NCBI GenBank assembly: GCA_040772065.1
Contig: JAXGYX010000001.1
Span: 1,178,001-1,242,000, forward strand
DNA length: 64,000 nt
From: JAXGYX01 sp040772065
GTDB taxonomy: Bacteria; Bacillota; Clostridia; Saccharofermentanales; Fastidiosipilaceae
Reading direction: 5' to 3'
The notes beneath the pieces were generated by a model, which did no database searches, was not told the DNA's origin, and saw nothing but the letters and a program-made list of their open reading frames with translations. This document shows positions 18,205 to 28,900 of the stretch, piece after piece. The translations under genes were made by a program, and so were the position numbers. The first letter of the stretch is position 1. The number at the start of each line of letters is the position of its first letter.

Positions 18205-21200
18205 TTATTCGTTCTCACTGTCCTCCAAATTTCTCTTTCTGCGCCATGCGAAGAGTGAGCCACCTGCCAGCAGCAGTAGAATTCCCGCCATTTGATACGG
18301 TCTGTTCTCTCCTGTTCTGGTAATGGGCTTGCCGGGTTTCTTGATGGGCTCATGAGAGTTCGTGACAATAAAGCCTTTATCAGAATCTCCGGTGATGCAG
18401 GTGGTGTATTTTTTCACCTTAACCTCTTCAACTTTGTAGACAATCTTCAAACCGTCTTTGTATTCATCCAAATCGGTGAATGTGCCCGTCCAGTTGTTCG
18501 CCTCGCTCAGGATCAGAGTCTTGCCGGTGTCCACCGCATTCGCGATCAGCTTGATCGTGACGCTTTGCGGTCTCACACCATCTTTGTTGTTTCCGTCCGC
18601 CCAGGCTTTGGTCACTTGTACACTCGTCTTGTCCGGTGTGTACGTGTTGGTCACATCGTAACCTGACAATTCGCTGCTGTAACTTGCCACTGCGTCTTCT
18701 GTGATTGTGTAGGTGATCTTCTCGCCCGCCTCATACTTGGGTAGGTCGGTGAAGCTCCAGGACCAGCCACTATCTTCGTTGACCGTCTTGGAATCAGTCT
18801 GACTGCCATTCTTCAACAGACGAATGGTGATCGAATCCGGTCGTTTTCCACTCTGGTTGCCCGTATCATTCCATGTCTTACTGCCTTCGACAGCCACCAT
18901 TTCAGGTGTTCTGCTGTTGATCACGGTATAGCCGGTTTCGTGAGTTCCGGTGATCGATGTGACATAGCCGTTTCCTACCGCTTCCTCTTCCACCGTGTAG
19001 TCAATCTTCAAACCGTCCTTGTATTCATCCAGATCGGTAAACGTGCCCGTCCAGTTGTTTATAGCGGTCAGAGTCAGAGTCTCGCCGGTGTCCACTCCAT
19101 CAGCCAACAGCTTGATCGTGACATCTTCAGGTCTCACGTTATCCTGGTTGTTGGCATCGGCCCAAGCTTTAGTCACTTGTACACTGGTTTTACCCGGTGT
19201 GTAGGAGTTGGTTATGTCGTGTCCATAGACAGTTGCGCTGTACTCAGCGATCACGTCTTCAGTGATAGTGTAGATGATCTCCACGCCCGCCTCATACTTG
19301 GGCAGGTCGGTGAAGCTCCAGGACCAGCCGTCCGATTCGCCAACCGTCTTAGAGTCTAACTCGGTCGTGCCGTTAAACAGGCGAACTGTAATGCTGGTGG
19401 GCCGTTTGCCGTCCTTATTTTTGCCATCATTCCATGTCTTACTGCCTTCGACAGCCACCGTCTCAGGTGTTCTGCTGTTGGTCACAATGTAGCCTTCGGT
19501 CGCGTCACCGGTGATCGTGGTCGTGTAACCGTTGCCGATCGCGACTTCTTCCACCGTGTAGACAATCTTCACGCCAGCCTTGTATTCATCCAGATCGGTG
19601 AATGTGCCGGTCCAGTTGTTTACCGCGGTCAAAGTCAAAGTCTCTCCGGTGTCCACGCCATCAGCCAACAGTTTGATCGTGACATCTTCCGGTCTCACGC
19701 CATCTTGGTTGTTGCCGTCAGCCCAGGCTTTGGTCACACCAACCGACGTCTTGCCGGGTGTGTATGAGTTGGTGACGTTGTAGCCGGAAACAGTCGTGTT
19801 GTAATCAGTGATTGCGTCTTCTGTGATCGTGTAGACGATCTCAACGCCCGCCTCATACTTGGGCAGATCGGTGAAGCTCCAGGACCAGCCATCATCTACG
19901 TCGACAGTCGTTGAATCGACCTCGTTGGTGCCGTTAAACAGGCGAATTGTAATGCTTGTGGGTCGCTTGCCATCCTGGTTGTCAGCGTCGTCCCACGTCT
20001 TGCTACCTTCAATGTCAATCAGCTCAGGTGTTCTGCTATTGGTCACTGTGTAACCTGTAGCAGCGCCACCGGTGATCGTGGTTGTGTAACCGTTGCCGAT
20101 CGCGAGTTCTTCGACCGTGTAGACAATCTTCACGCCGGCCTTGTATTCATCCAGATCGGTGAATGTGCCGGTCCAGTTGTTTACCGCGGTCAAAGTCAGG
20201 GTCTCGCCAGTCTCCACGCCATCAGCCAACAGCTTGATCGTGACATCTTCCGGTCTCACGCCGTCCTGGTTGTTGGCATCATCCCAAACCTTGCTCACCG
20301 GAATATCAATCTTGCCGGGTGTGTATGAGTTGGTGACGTTGTAGCCGGAGACTGTCGTGTTGTAATCAGTGATCGCGTCTTCTGTGATCGTGTAGATGAT
20401 CTCAACGCCCGCCTCATACTTGGGCAGATCGGTGAAGCTCCAGGCCCAGCCGTCATCTACGTCGATCGTCTGAGAGTCGACCTCGTTAGTTCCGTTAAAC
20501 AGGCGAATTGTAATGCTTGTGGGGCGCTTGCCATCCTGGTTGTCCGCGTCGTCCCACGTCTTACTGCCTTCGATATCTATCAGCTCAGGTGTTCTGCTGT
20601 TCGTGACTATGTAGCCTGTAGCGGCCTCACCATCATAAGATGTTGAATAGCCATTACCGATCGCGACTTCTTCGACCGTGTAGACAATCTTTTCACCGGA
20701 CGCGTATTCATCCAGACCGGTGAATGTGCCCGTCCAGTTGTTTGTCTCGGTGAGAGTCAGAGTCTTGCCGGTATCAGAGCCACCCGCCAACAGCTTGATC
20801 GTGACATCTTCCGGTCTAACGCCGTCCTGATTGTTGGCGTCAGCCCAAACCTTGCTCACCGGAATATCAATCTTGCCGGGTGTGTATGAGTTGGTGACGT
20901 TGTAGCCGGAGACTGTCGTGTTGTAGTCCGTGACCGCGTCTTCTGTGATTGTGTAGGTAATCTCCACGCCCGCCTCATACTTCGCCAGGTCGGTGAAGCT
21001 CCAGGCCCAGCCGTCAGATTCGCCAACCGTCTTAGAGGCGACCTCGCTGGTTCCGTTAAACAGGCGAACTGTAATGCTGGTGGGGCGTTTGCCATCCTGG
21101 TTGTCGGCGTCGTCCCAAGTTTTGCTGCCTTCAACGGCCACCGTCTCAGGTGTTCTGCTGTTCGTCACTATGTATCCTTCGGTCGCGTCACCGGTGATCG

Positions 21201-24200
21201 TGGGCGTGTAACCTTTGCCGATCGCGACCTCTTCCACCGTGTAGACAATCTTTTCACCGGACGCGTATTCATCCAGACTGGTGAATTCGCCCGTCCAGTT
21301 GTTTGTCTCGTTGAGAACCAAAGTCTCATCGGTCTCCACACCATCAGCCAACAGCTTGATCGTGACGCTTTCAGGTCTAACGCCGTCCTGATTGTCGGCG
21401 TCATCCCAAACCTTGCGCACCGGAATATCAATCTTGGAACTGTAGTTATTGGTAATGCTTAAACCTTCTTCTGTTTTTGAATATCCTTCAGGTTCATAGT
21501 CGTTTCCTTGCTCATCGACCTCCTGAATCTTGTATTCATATTCATTTCCGTGCTCGTCATATCTGACAAACAAATCGGGGACCAGATCAGAATCAGTTTG
21601 TTTCCATATGACGGTGTCGCCGGTCACTTTTCTGGGCAGCCCTATTTTTGTTTCGGTGTCATCTTCACTAACACGAATCAACTGGAACCAAATATCCGGC
21701 TTATCGGTTGGAGAATTATCGCTCCATTCCTTTGTACCGGTAATCTCCATGTTCTCAGTCTGTTGATTTGTAAATGTGACACTCTGATTGAGGGCGCCGA
21801 TGTCGATCTCGACATTTGCGCTTGTGCCATTCTCCCACGAGTCATCATTAATCTGGTAGCTGGTCGTATAGCCCGTTGTTGTTTCGGTGACGGTATATTC
21901 ACCTTTGGCCAATCCCTCGAATGTCTTCGTCCAAGAGTTGTTTTCCGGCAGTGTGAACGTTTCCGAATAATTATTCGGCCCTGTGATTGTAAAATCAAAG
22001 GAGACACTACCTAAATTAAATAGTGAGATTCCGCGCGAATTGCGCAAGTCAAATAAAGAATTGAACTCTGCCACCGGTGATTGGTCCAAAATCTTGGTGA
22101 CTGTCAAGGTGCCCGGTTTTTCTTTGTTTATCACCTCGACCGTGACATCTTCGGTATTGTTATCCGCTATGTAGAAAGATGTCGCTGCTTCACCATTGAT
22201 GACGTAGCTGACCTCGTAGTCGTCGAGGTTTCCAGCTTCTTCGATACCATAGGTACTCTGGTACCGTAAATCGGTCATCAGTTTCGTGCCGGACGTCGTG
22301 CTTGTATTGAGCACAAACTTACGAACTGTGTCGGCTCCGTCTTTACCGGGTCCGATTACGTCAATCGAGAAATTACGGTCGGCCGTGATCTCATTCCCGT
22401 CCTTGTCTTTCAAGATTTTAACGACCTTATATAGGACAGGATTGACCTTGGGTACCGGGAATGTGTCGGTTCGCTGATTGCCATCGACGTCGACATAGTT
22501 AACCACAGTTTCACCATTGGTCGCGTACTCGCCATTTTCGTCCGGTGTCACACCCAGGATGTCGTCATTGATCTCGATCCGATAGGTCATCTCGGCATAT
22601 TTGATGTCGCTGCCGGAATCGATCGGAGTCGTCAATGTGCCGGGATTCCAGTTGATCGTTTTGTTCGCATAGGTCGCGCTCCCTTGCGAGGTCGTGATGT
22701 TCGTGACCTCACCAACCGGAATCTCAAAACCCTGTCCCATCGGATCCGAGACGACGGCGTTCTGCACGGCCGCGCCGATTTGACCCGCGATATTCGTGAA
22801 TATCGCACTCAAGTCGCCTGTGCTGGCCGTGTAGGCGCTACTCGGCGAAGCCATGCTGTTCAGCACTTGATCTCCTACATTTCCGGCCGAAAGGGCAACG
22901 GTCCATAGTCTATTGCCAGCAGCTTTGGCGAAACCGGCCTGGGCGATGGCGCTGTTGCCGTGGTTGTAGTACACCACCCGCTGGAAAGGCCAAGTACCTA
23001 TCGTCTCACCGGAGTCGTTGTACATATTATTGCCAGCACCTACTCTTGAACCGGTGTACGCCGCAGCGGGCATGTTGGTCGAGGTTTGATAATAACTACC
23101 ATAATTTTGTAGGTAGCTGGTATTCGTCAAATAACTCTTCGTTATCCCATAAGAATAGGTAGGCTCCCCATCTGACAACAGCACGATGTTCTTCAAATCA
23201 GCGTTGGAGTTTTCCAACATGGCTTCGGCCTGTTTAACACCCGCCTGAGTGAAGGTTCCACCGTTTGCCGAAAGACCATTGACAATGCTTTTCAGGGCCG
23301 TCGCGTCGTCGCTCAGTCCACTTTTTACTTGTACATTTCCTGCAAATGTGACGATACCAATCCTTATTGAGTCTGACGGCAGGAGGGTGTCGATGAACGC
23401 GTTGGCTGCGGCGATGGCCGCCGCCATTCTTCCGGAACTACCACCCATGCTGCCGGAGGTGTCAATCACCAGAACGATATCACTGGTCGTGGGTTTGTTT
23501 TTCCCTTCGATTCGCAAAGTCACGTCCCAGGTGTTGACCATGCCGTCGACCGGCACCGCGTCTTTGAAAAGCATAACCTCGCACGGCTGGTCGGGATGAT
23601 TATTAGATCGCGTGCCGCGGGTACGCATCATTGCAGGCGTTGAAAAAAAGTCAGTTAGTGGCAGAACGCTGTAATCGATAGCTCCGCCGTTAGGTGAATC
23701 ATCAGGATTTAGCAAATGATCCGGATTGGTCAGCACCAAATCCCATTCCGCATAGAGGGTGATGTCCTCCTCCGGAGAAAATGACAACTCAACTTTTTCA
23801 TACTCTTCTGTAAACCAGCCTTCAAAAGTAAAACCTTCCATCGTGGGACTCGGCAATTCAAGAACCGGTGATCCCTTTTCGACCGTGATCGGCTCAAGGG
23901 AGCTTCCGCCTCTTGAATCAAAAGTAATCTGAATTGTTTCTTCTTCAGATTCTTCATCATCATCTTGGTCGGACTCCGGATCTGTTAATTGGTCGGACTC
24001 CGAATCTGTTAATTGGTCGGACTCCAGATCCGGTAAATCCTCGCCATCCGAGGGAGCACCCAAGGCGGACAACACAACAAGATTACTTCCTGAATCTCTA
24101 CCGGCCAAGAGTTGTCCGTCAGCAGGCTCATCATTCAAATCATCCGGTTCCGGATTCCCATCTTGAGACGGTTCAACAATCGAACCGCCACCCGCTGGAA

Positions 24201-24375
24201 CCGGGGTTTCGGAAACATCCTCAGTGGCTGTCAGTCCACCGGGCTCAATTTCCTGTGTTTCCTGTCCATCAGAATTCGTAATGTCCACCGCGAACACTGA
24301 TGACGGTATGCTCTGTAATAAATTGGTGATTAGAAAAAGCATGACCAGTATAAGTGCGATTCGCTTGTTTTTCAC
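18205..24375 (-). CDS. Giant surface protein: vWA domain plus alternating Cna-B repeats, sortase-type C-terminus
   Basis: The product has 2056 residues. In order it has a signal peptide (1-30), an acidic Pro/Asp/Glu-rich region with SDQLTDSE repeats (to about 140), an InlB/Flg_new-type repeat (about 145-210), and a von Willebrand A domain (about 295-530) with intact MIDAS motif DTSGS. Pilin-like and Cna-B-like domains then run to about 975, followed by eleven alternating Cna-B modules of two types (about 978-2000). The C-terminus has a TRTGE motif, a hydrophobic helix and RRKR, as in sortase substrates, but LP of LPxTG is replaced by IT. I use GTG at 24375, which follows AGGGGG at good spacing and gives a normal signal peptide; an upstream in-frame ATG at 24456 lacks a ribosome site. 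It is probably an adhesin or pilus-tip-like protein. Confidence 0.9.
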   Translation of the reverse strand: MKNKRIALILVMLFLITNLLQSIPSSVFAVDITNSDGQETQEIEPGGLTATEDVSETPVPAGGGSIVEPSQDGNPEPDDLNDEPADGQLLAGRDSGSNLVVLSALGAPSDGEDLPDLESDQLTDSESDQLTDPESDQDDDEESEEETIQITFDSRGGSSLEPITVEKGSPVLELPSPTMEGFTFEGWFTEEYEKVELSFSPEEDITLYAEWDLVLTNPDHLLNPDDSPNGGAIDYSVLPLTDFFSTPAMMRTRGTRSNNHPDQPCEVMLFKDAVPVDGMVNTWDVTLRIEGKNKPTTSDIVLVIDTSGSMGGSSGRMAAAIAAANAFIDTLLPSDSIRIGIVTFAGNVQVKSGLSDDATALKSIVNGLSANGGTFTQAGVKQAEAMLENSNADLKNIVLLSDGEPTYSYGITKSYLTNTSYLQNYGSYYQTSTNMPAAAYTGSRVGAGNNMYNDSGETIGTWPFQRVVYYNHGNSAIAQAGFAKAAGNRLWTVALSAGNVGDQVLNSMASPSSAYTASTGDLSAIFTNIAGQIGAAVQNAVVSDPMGQGFEIPVGEVTNITTSQGSATYANKTINWNPGTLTTPIDSGSDIKYAEMTYRIEINDDILGVTPDENGEYATNGETVVNYVDVDGNQRTDTFPVPKVNPVLYKVVKILKDKDGNEITADRNFSIDVIGPGKDGADTVRKFVLNTSTTSGTKLMTDLRYQSTYGIEEAGNLDDYEVSYVINGEAATSFYIADNNTEDVTVEVINKEKPGTLTVTKILDQSPVAEFNSLFDLRNSRGISLFNLGSVSFDFTITGPNNYSETFTLPENNSWTKTFEGLAKGEYTVTETTTGYTTSYQINDDSWENGTSANVEIDIGALNQSVTFTNQQTENMEITGTKEWSDNSPTDKPDIWFQLIRVSEDDTETKIGLPRKVTGDTVIWKQTDSDLVPDLFVRYDEHGNEYEYKIQEVDEQGNDYEPEGYSKTEEGLSITNNYSSKIDIPVRKVWDDADNQDGVRPESVTIKLLADGVETDETLVLNETNNWTGEFTSLDEYASGEKIVYTVEEVAIGKGYTPTITGDATEGYIVTNSRTPETVAVEGSKTWDDADNQDGKRPTSITVRLFNGTSEVASKTVGESDGWAWSFTDLAKYEAGVEITYTITEDAVTDYNTTVSGYNVTNSYTPGKIDIPVSKVWADANNQDGVRPEDVTIKLLAGGSDTGKTLTLTETNNWTGTFTGLDEYASGEKIVYTVEEVAIGNGYSTSYDGEAATGYIVTNSRTPELIDIEGSKTWDDADNQDGKRPTSITIRLFNGTNEVDSQTIDVDDGWAWSFTDLPKYEAGVEIIYTITEDAITDYNTTVSGYNVTNSYTPGKIDIPVSKVWDDANNQDGVRPEDVTIKLLADGVETGETLTLTAVNNWTGTFTDLDEYKAGVKIVYTVEELAIGNGYTTTITGGAATGYTVTNSRTPELIDIEGSKTWDDADNQDGKRPTSITIRLFNGTNEVDSTTVDVDDGWSWSFTDLPKYEAGVEIVYTITEDAITDYNTTVSGYNVTNSYTPGKTSVGVTKAWADGNNQDGVRPEDVTIKLLADGVDTGETLTLTAVNNWTGTFTDLDEYKAGVKIVYTVEEVAIGNGYTTTITGDATEGYIVTNSRTPETVAVEGSKTWNDGKNKDGKRPTSITVRLFNGTTELDSKTVGESDGWSWSFTDLPKYEAGVEIIYTITEDVIAEYSATVYGHDITNSYTPGKTSVQVTKAWADANNQDNVRPEDVTIKLLADGVDTGETLTLTAINNWTGTFTDLDEYKDGLKIDYTVEEEAVGNGYVTSITGTHETGYTVINSRTPEMVAVEGSKTWNDTGNQSGKRPDSITIRLLKNGSQTDSKTVNEDSGWSWSFTDLPKYEAGEKITYTITEDAVASYSSELSGYDVTNTYTPDKTSVQVTKAWADGNNKDGVRPQSVTIKLIANAVDTGKTLILSEANNWTGTFTDLDEYKDGLKIVYKVEEVKVKKYTTCITGDSDKGFIVTNSHEPIKKPGKPITRTGENRPYQMAGILLLLAGGSLFAWRRKRNLEDSENE
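18370..21440 (-). repeat. Tandem 561-bp repeats encoding paired Cna-B modules
   Basis: The repeat unit is a dimer of an A module (97 residues, starting like KIDIPVxKVW) and a B module (90 residues, starting like VAVEGSKTW). Six A and five B modules alternate strictly. A shared word beginning GAC in each A module falls at 18559, 19120, 19681, 20242, 20803 and 21364, exactly 561 bases apart every time. Confidence 0.92.
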
Positions 24376-25232
24376 TTTAATCGTCCCCCTTAGTGCATTA
24401 AGTGTGTTTTGATTCTTCCTTTTTTGATCTTTAATTTGGTATGGTGATTGACTCATTCAACGTATTATCTGTCTGAAACATCAGTACTAATTTGGTTTGC
24501 TTGTTTTTCATCATCTGTGGGCACAATAGGGCTTGCTCCCTCTTCCCGATGAATATCCTCTATTTCTTGGTACAAAAAATCCCACACGACATGCAGTCGT
24601 ACAGGATTTTTCTTTGCTCCTATGAGGCTTTTCCGGGGAAATTAAGACAAGTTAAACAAACAGAACCCCTTGATCTGCTAATCTTTTGAACTAACGCTTG
24701 TGACACGGTGCAATTGTTCATGTCTACTCCATTTTGATCTCGAATTGTGGCTAAATCAGTGTTATTAATCGTCCTTGAATCAGTGTTTACGTATGCAGAT
24801 GTATATTTCAGATACTTAATTGTGTCCGTACATTATATCTCCTGTTCGTAGACAAAGTCCATGACAATAATCAATTCTCACAGGTTTTATTATGAAATAT
24901 ATGTATATTGCTGTTCATTTCGAAGTATATTTCAAGTCTCTACCGGATCTTTATTTCTCAAAAGTCAGATCACTTAATACACCTGCGGATCTTCGACGAC
25001 ATTTCTCAAAATATTATCAATTCTCACTCGTAGTAATGACGTCTTTACTTCTTTATGCCAGGTCCATATGAAGGATAATCAATACAGCACCACTCATAAA
25101 CACCTCCCACCATCTGTCATATTGGTTATGATGTCAACTCACTTGATACCGACTCTCACTCAGTAAGGACAAAACTGTCGGTGTCAGGTCAATGACTACG
25201 GAAATTAAACAATATCGCACTCCGGCTCTTCT
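24376..25232. other. Long AT-rich intergenic region between the giant gene and the two-TM gene
   Basis: Apart from the terminator at 24575-24611, I see no supported gene. The giant gene's promoter should lie between 24376 and 24574; a GATAAT word near 24463 is a weak candidate. A 14-codon minus-strand frame at 25053-25097 has a strong GGGAGGTG site, but its peptide is too short to support. Confidence 0.4.
24575..24611 (-). terminator. Rho-independent terminator with 16-bp stem
   Basis: On the minus strand AAAAATCCTGTACGAC pairs with GTCGTGTGGGATTTTT (four G-U pairs allowed) around TGCAT and ends in a T-tract. It would end transcripts from the small two-TM gene upstream and insulate the giant surface gene downstream. 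Confidence 0.75.
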
Positions 25233-25589
25233 TTATTTCCCACTCTTTATGGTGCGCAAATCTTGTTGTTGAGAAGGATCGTCCTGCGTCATTTCCTCTT
25301 TTTTTCTGTGCCGTAGGCATAGAATCGTGCTAATGACTGCCGCAGTGAAAGATAGGATCCCCACCAAGACATAAGCGCCGGCATCCTCGAACATCAGGGT
25401 CGCGCCGAGCATCTCCTGGACGAAAGCGCCACTTCGCCCTCTTGTCGCAGCGGTAAATGTGAGAACAAGAGCGAGAGAAAGGGCCAGACAGAGAGTGAAC
25501 AGCGCTCTAAGCGACCTCTTTTCTCTCTTTTTGCACAATACCCCAGCCCGCCGCTTGATCAGCCTGATTTTCTCTGACGTATCATACAT
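25233..25589 (-). CDS. Small two-TM membrane protein, relative of the sigma-operon protein
   Basis: This 118-residue protein has a basic cytoplasmic N-terminus (KRRAGVLCKKREKRS), membrane helix 1 (about 29-48), an outside loop of about 27 residues, membrane helix 2 (GAYVLVGILSFTAAVISTIL) and a charged tail. The layout, and the stretch around helix 2, match the small protein at 32422-32763 in the sigma-factor operon (GYILIGVLAFALGVAMTIFF). A decayed third copy lies at 30640-30938. The ATG at 25589 is chosen because GGAGGTG precedes it. A candidate alternative-sigma promoter lies 64 bases upstream. The function is unknown; it may be an anti-sigma-like or sensor protein. Confidence 0.75.
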   Translation of the reverse strand: MYDTSEKIRLIKRRAGVLCKKREKRSLRALFTLCLALSLALVLTFTAATRGRSGAFVQEMLGATLMFEDAGAYVLVGILSFTAAVISTILCLRHRKKEEMTQDDPSQQQDLRTIKSGK

Positions 25590-25652
25590 CGAACACCTCC
25601 ATGTACTGAATATTGCTATTTGAAAGCCATTCAAATAGTCTTCTACCTATAG

Positions 25653-25681
25653 AGGTACAAATAAACGAAAAACTACGCACC
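25653..25681 (-). promoter_or_regulatory. Bipartite promoter-like motif upstream of the small two-TM gene
   Basis: On the minus strand GGTGCGTA-N14-TGTACCT ends about 64 bases before the start codon. The same two blocks with the same 14-base gap occur at 31004-31032 before the decayed paralogue. The blocks and gap are conserved while the spacer differs, as expected for an ECF-type -35/-10 promoter, though shared descent of the region also contributes. Confidence 0.45.
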
Positions 25682-25727
25682 CAAAATGTTAATTTTTTGA
25701 AAAAACACTGACAAACCAGAAAAATTG

Positions 25728-25764
25728 GGTAGGCCCCGGCTAAATAATAGCCGGGGGGCCTGCC
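25728..25764 (-). terminator. Rho-independent terminator of the collagen-like surface gene
   Basis: On the minus strand a GC-rich stem (GGCCCCCCGGCTA with TAGCCGGGGCC, one bulge) encloses TTATT and is followed by TACCCAATTTTT. It lies about 155 bases after the surface-protein stop codon. Confidence 0.75.
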
Positions 25765-25918
25765 TCACCTTCGTGCCTAGCGTTCGGTATACGAAGATTC
25801 CAAACTTAACTTCACAATAGCAAAGCAACCTTGCAAGGTTTGGCTCGCGCTTGCTCGTTACCTTCCTGCGCGGAGGACTTGCACCCCCATACGATGTACC
25901 ATGAGATTCATCATATCC
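25765..25918 (-). ncRNA. Possible structured RNA or group II intron remnant
   Basis: Directly after the surface-gene stop, the minus strand contains GGGGGTGCAAGTCCTCCG, then AGCAAGCGCGAGCC and AAACCTTGCAAGGTT, ending at the terminator hairpin. The 'gtgcaagtcc' helix and following purine-rich linkers resemble group II intron domain I. No reverse transcriptase is present. Very tentative. Confidence 0.2.
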
Positions 25919-28900
25919 TTACCCTCTCTTTCGTCTTCTCACCAGCAGCACTGCGGTCAACACGGCGTTCCAAAGCAAAGAGGTTATCGCGATAATCCAA
26001 AGAATTATGATCCCCCGCACCGTGGGCGAAGATTGAGTTTCAATGCCGGTGCCGGCACTTGTTGACGACACGGCCTTAATTGTTCTTCCATCTTCCATGA
26101 CAAAATTGAAGGCGCCATCGTCATCCATAAAAATATCAGTCAGCATGACACCGTCGACTCCATCCTCACCCGGTGTTCCCGGGTCACCTTTTTCTCCTTG
26201 CTCTCCTTTTTCGCCTTGAGAGCCGATGGATCCGGATTCACCTTTCACTCCCTGAGAACCGATGGCTCCTGTCACACCTTGCAGCCCTCGAGAACCCGTG
26301 GCCCCGGTATCACCTCTGGCTCCCTGAGAACCGGTCGCCCCGGTGTTACCTTTCGCTCCTTGAGAACCGGTCGCTCCGGTTTCTCCCCTTATTCCCTGAG
26401 CACCGGTCGCTCCGGTATCGCCTCTTTGTCCGGTTTGTCCATCCACTCCATTGGTGACGACAAAAGTGGAAGATGTACCGTCCGTAAACGTGATTGTGTA
26501 GGTGTCCAGTTGGCCATCGGTGCCGGTATTTTCAATTTTGGAGATACCGGTGCCGGTCGCTCCCTGTTCACCTGTTAGTCCCTGATCACCCTTAAGGTCG
26601 CTGACATCGATCAAATCAATCCAATCCGTGTCTCCCGCGTATTGCCATTGAATCGTTTGACCATTCAAACGCAGATTGATCTCTCGACCATCTTTTCCGG
26701 CCTCACCTCTAAGTTCTGAAACCGCGAGCAAGGTTGTCCATTCATTGGAAATCAACTGTCTCCATTGGAGTGTATGATTTTCAATCATTGTTTCGATTCC
26801 CTCAATCGTGCCATTTGTCAGATCGGAAATCAAAATCAAATTTTGCCAGTCCGGATCGCCGACATAACGCCATTGAACATATTCGTTTTCAGTCTGAAAC
26901 TCTACTGTTTTACTTGAATCAAAATCGACAATCAATGTGGTTAGATCGACTGTGGGTTGCCATTCACCGAATTCTGAGACGTATCTCCATTGAAGGTAGC
27001 CATCCACGATGATGAACTCAATATCCCGCGCATCCTCTCCTTTTATCTCAGCCAGGGAAACCAGGTCGATCCAGTCGGTGTCGCCCTTATACCGCCATTG
27101 GAGCATTCCCGCCGCGGAGTTCTTTTGCATTTCGATTTCCCGGCCATCTTTGCCTTCAAGCCCGGTGATCGTCACATTGCTGCCATCTATGGTCAAAAGA
27201 TCACGCCAAGCCGTTTCGTCCTCCGTGTCATATTTCCATTGGATGGTGCCATTTACCGCTTGCAGCATGATTTGACTTCCGTCCACGCCTTTTTCTCCAT
27301 TGCTGACAGTGAATGTGGTTAAATCACCGTTGGTAAACGTGATGGTATAGGTATCGATGCGTCCCGCTGAATTTGTTTTTTCAATGCTTTTAATCCCAAT
27401 GCCTGCTTCGCCTTTCGGTCCCACAAGTGAAGCGATCCATTCTGCCTCTGTGCCCTCATAGCCATTGGCGACGGCTATCTCATAAGCGGATTTACCATCC
27501 ATCCCCTTGATATATATGACTTCATTGGAATAGTCACTTTCCAGCATCCCATGCACAGGTGAGTCCGCTATGGAGGTGACGACAAATGTGTAATAATTTC
27601 CGCTGCCCGCGTTGCTGACAGCCATCGTGTGGGAAGTCGTGCCATCCGGCAGCAGATCGGTGATCCTGACATATTCATCACCGATCAATTGATAGATATA
27701 GAAACCTACGGACTCCAAGCGATTTGCCGCCTGAGGTTTCGTATCCGGATCGGTCCACTCAAAGGTGAACAGTCCGGTGTCATCGTCATGAGAGACTGTC
27801 AAATCGTCGACCGGCATGCCTGCCGCCGATACATTATTGACACAATAGCCATAGACCGGAGCCTCACCGCCGGCGCCGTCCAGCGTGTCAATGTCCCATT
27901 TGCCAAATGACCAGTTAAAATTGTAGGCCTGATATCGCTGAGCGTTATCCAGGTTCGCCACGCTTCCGCTCGTTCCCTTGGTGTTGGCGGTACTCTTCGA
28001 GGTACCGCTACCGGATAGGTTTTCCCAACTTGAGGAAACACCGGCATAGACAGAGCCAACACCGAAGTCACCGCCGGAGGCGATAGATAATTCAAACGAG
28101 TATCCTTTGCTGTACGATACGGATTCGGTGATCTGTTCGCTGATTTCCCAAGAACTCTCTTGAGATCCGCCATTATGCCCCAATGGATAAGAGGTGTTGC
28201 CGCTCAGGCGGGTGACATTTGATTCACCCTCGCCAACCGTCCAATCCGAACGGTAGCCCCACGGATTGCCTTCATTATTCAGCAGATAGGGATTTGTGAT
28301 CTTGATCAATGGTGTCACGGAGGTATTGGTGTTGTAATAGTCCACAAAATCATTGTAGGCATTCACTGATAGCGTGTAGTAGGTCGGAGCGCCCGGAATG
28401 GCTACTTGAATCGAATGCTTGTTATATTGTTCCGCGGTCAATCCCTTGCTGTGATCCGGAAATTTCCCATCCTTATCCGCCAATAGGTATGTATAGGTAT
28501 AGATTGGTGTCCTCTGTAGCACAACGGTGTTGTAAGGGCCGGCGGTGACAGTGTAGCCGACGGTTGTCTCAACAGCCTCCTCGAAACTCTCCGACCAGCT
28601 TTCGATCTGACCGCCTTCAAAGGCAATCTTGATGCCGGGGAGCTCGGCTTCTATGTTGGCGCCAATGCCAAAGGACTTCTCACTTGTTTTCTCTGTTGAC
28701 ATGCTATACGAAGTAGCGATGGTAAAGGTGGTCACACCATCGCCAAAGTCATCCCAACCGCCCAGTTCACCAAAATATGGCGCCGCTTGCAGCACCGCGG
28801 ATACATCCGGATCGGCATAGGAATAATTCTTTCCTATGTATTTGGCGCGAATTCCATCATTGTCCCTGTCCATTGAAACAAGGACGGCATTGACCACTTT

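Noticed and set aside
18370..21440. Regular repeats that could be mistaken for a CRISPR array
   Set aside because: They are long coding repeats with a 561-bp period inside one protein gene, without conserved short repeats and unique spacers.
24492..24689. Plus-strand 65-codon frame upstream of the giant gene
   Set aside because: It covers the terminator hairpin and has no ribosome site.
26150..26449. Short direct repeats of 18-27 bases resembling a CRISPR or minisatellite array
   Set aside because: They are fully explained by Gly-X-Y codons of the collagen-like domain in frame.
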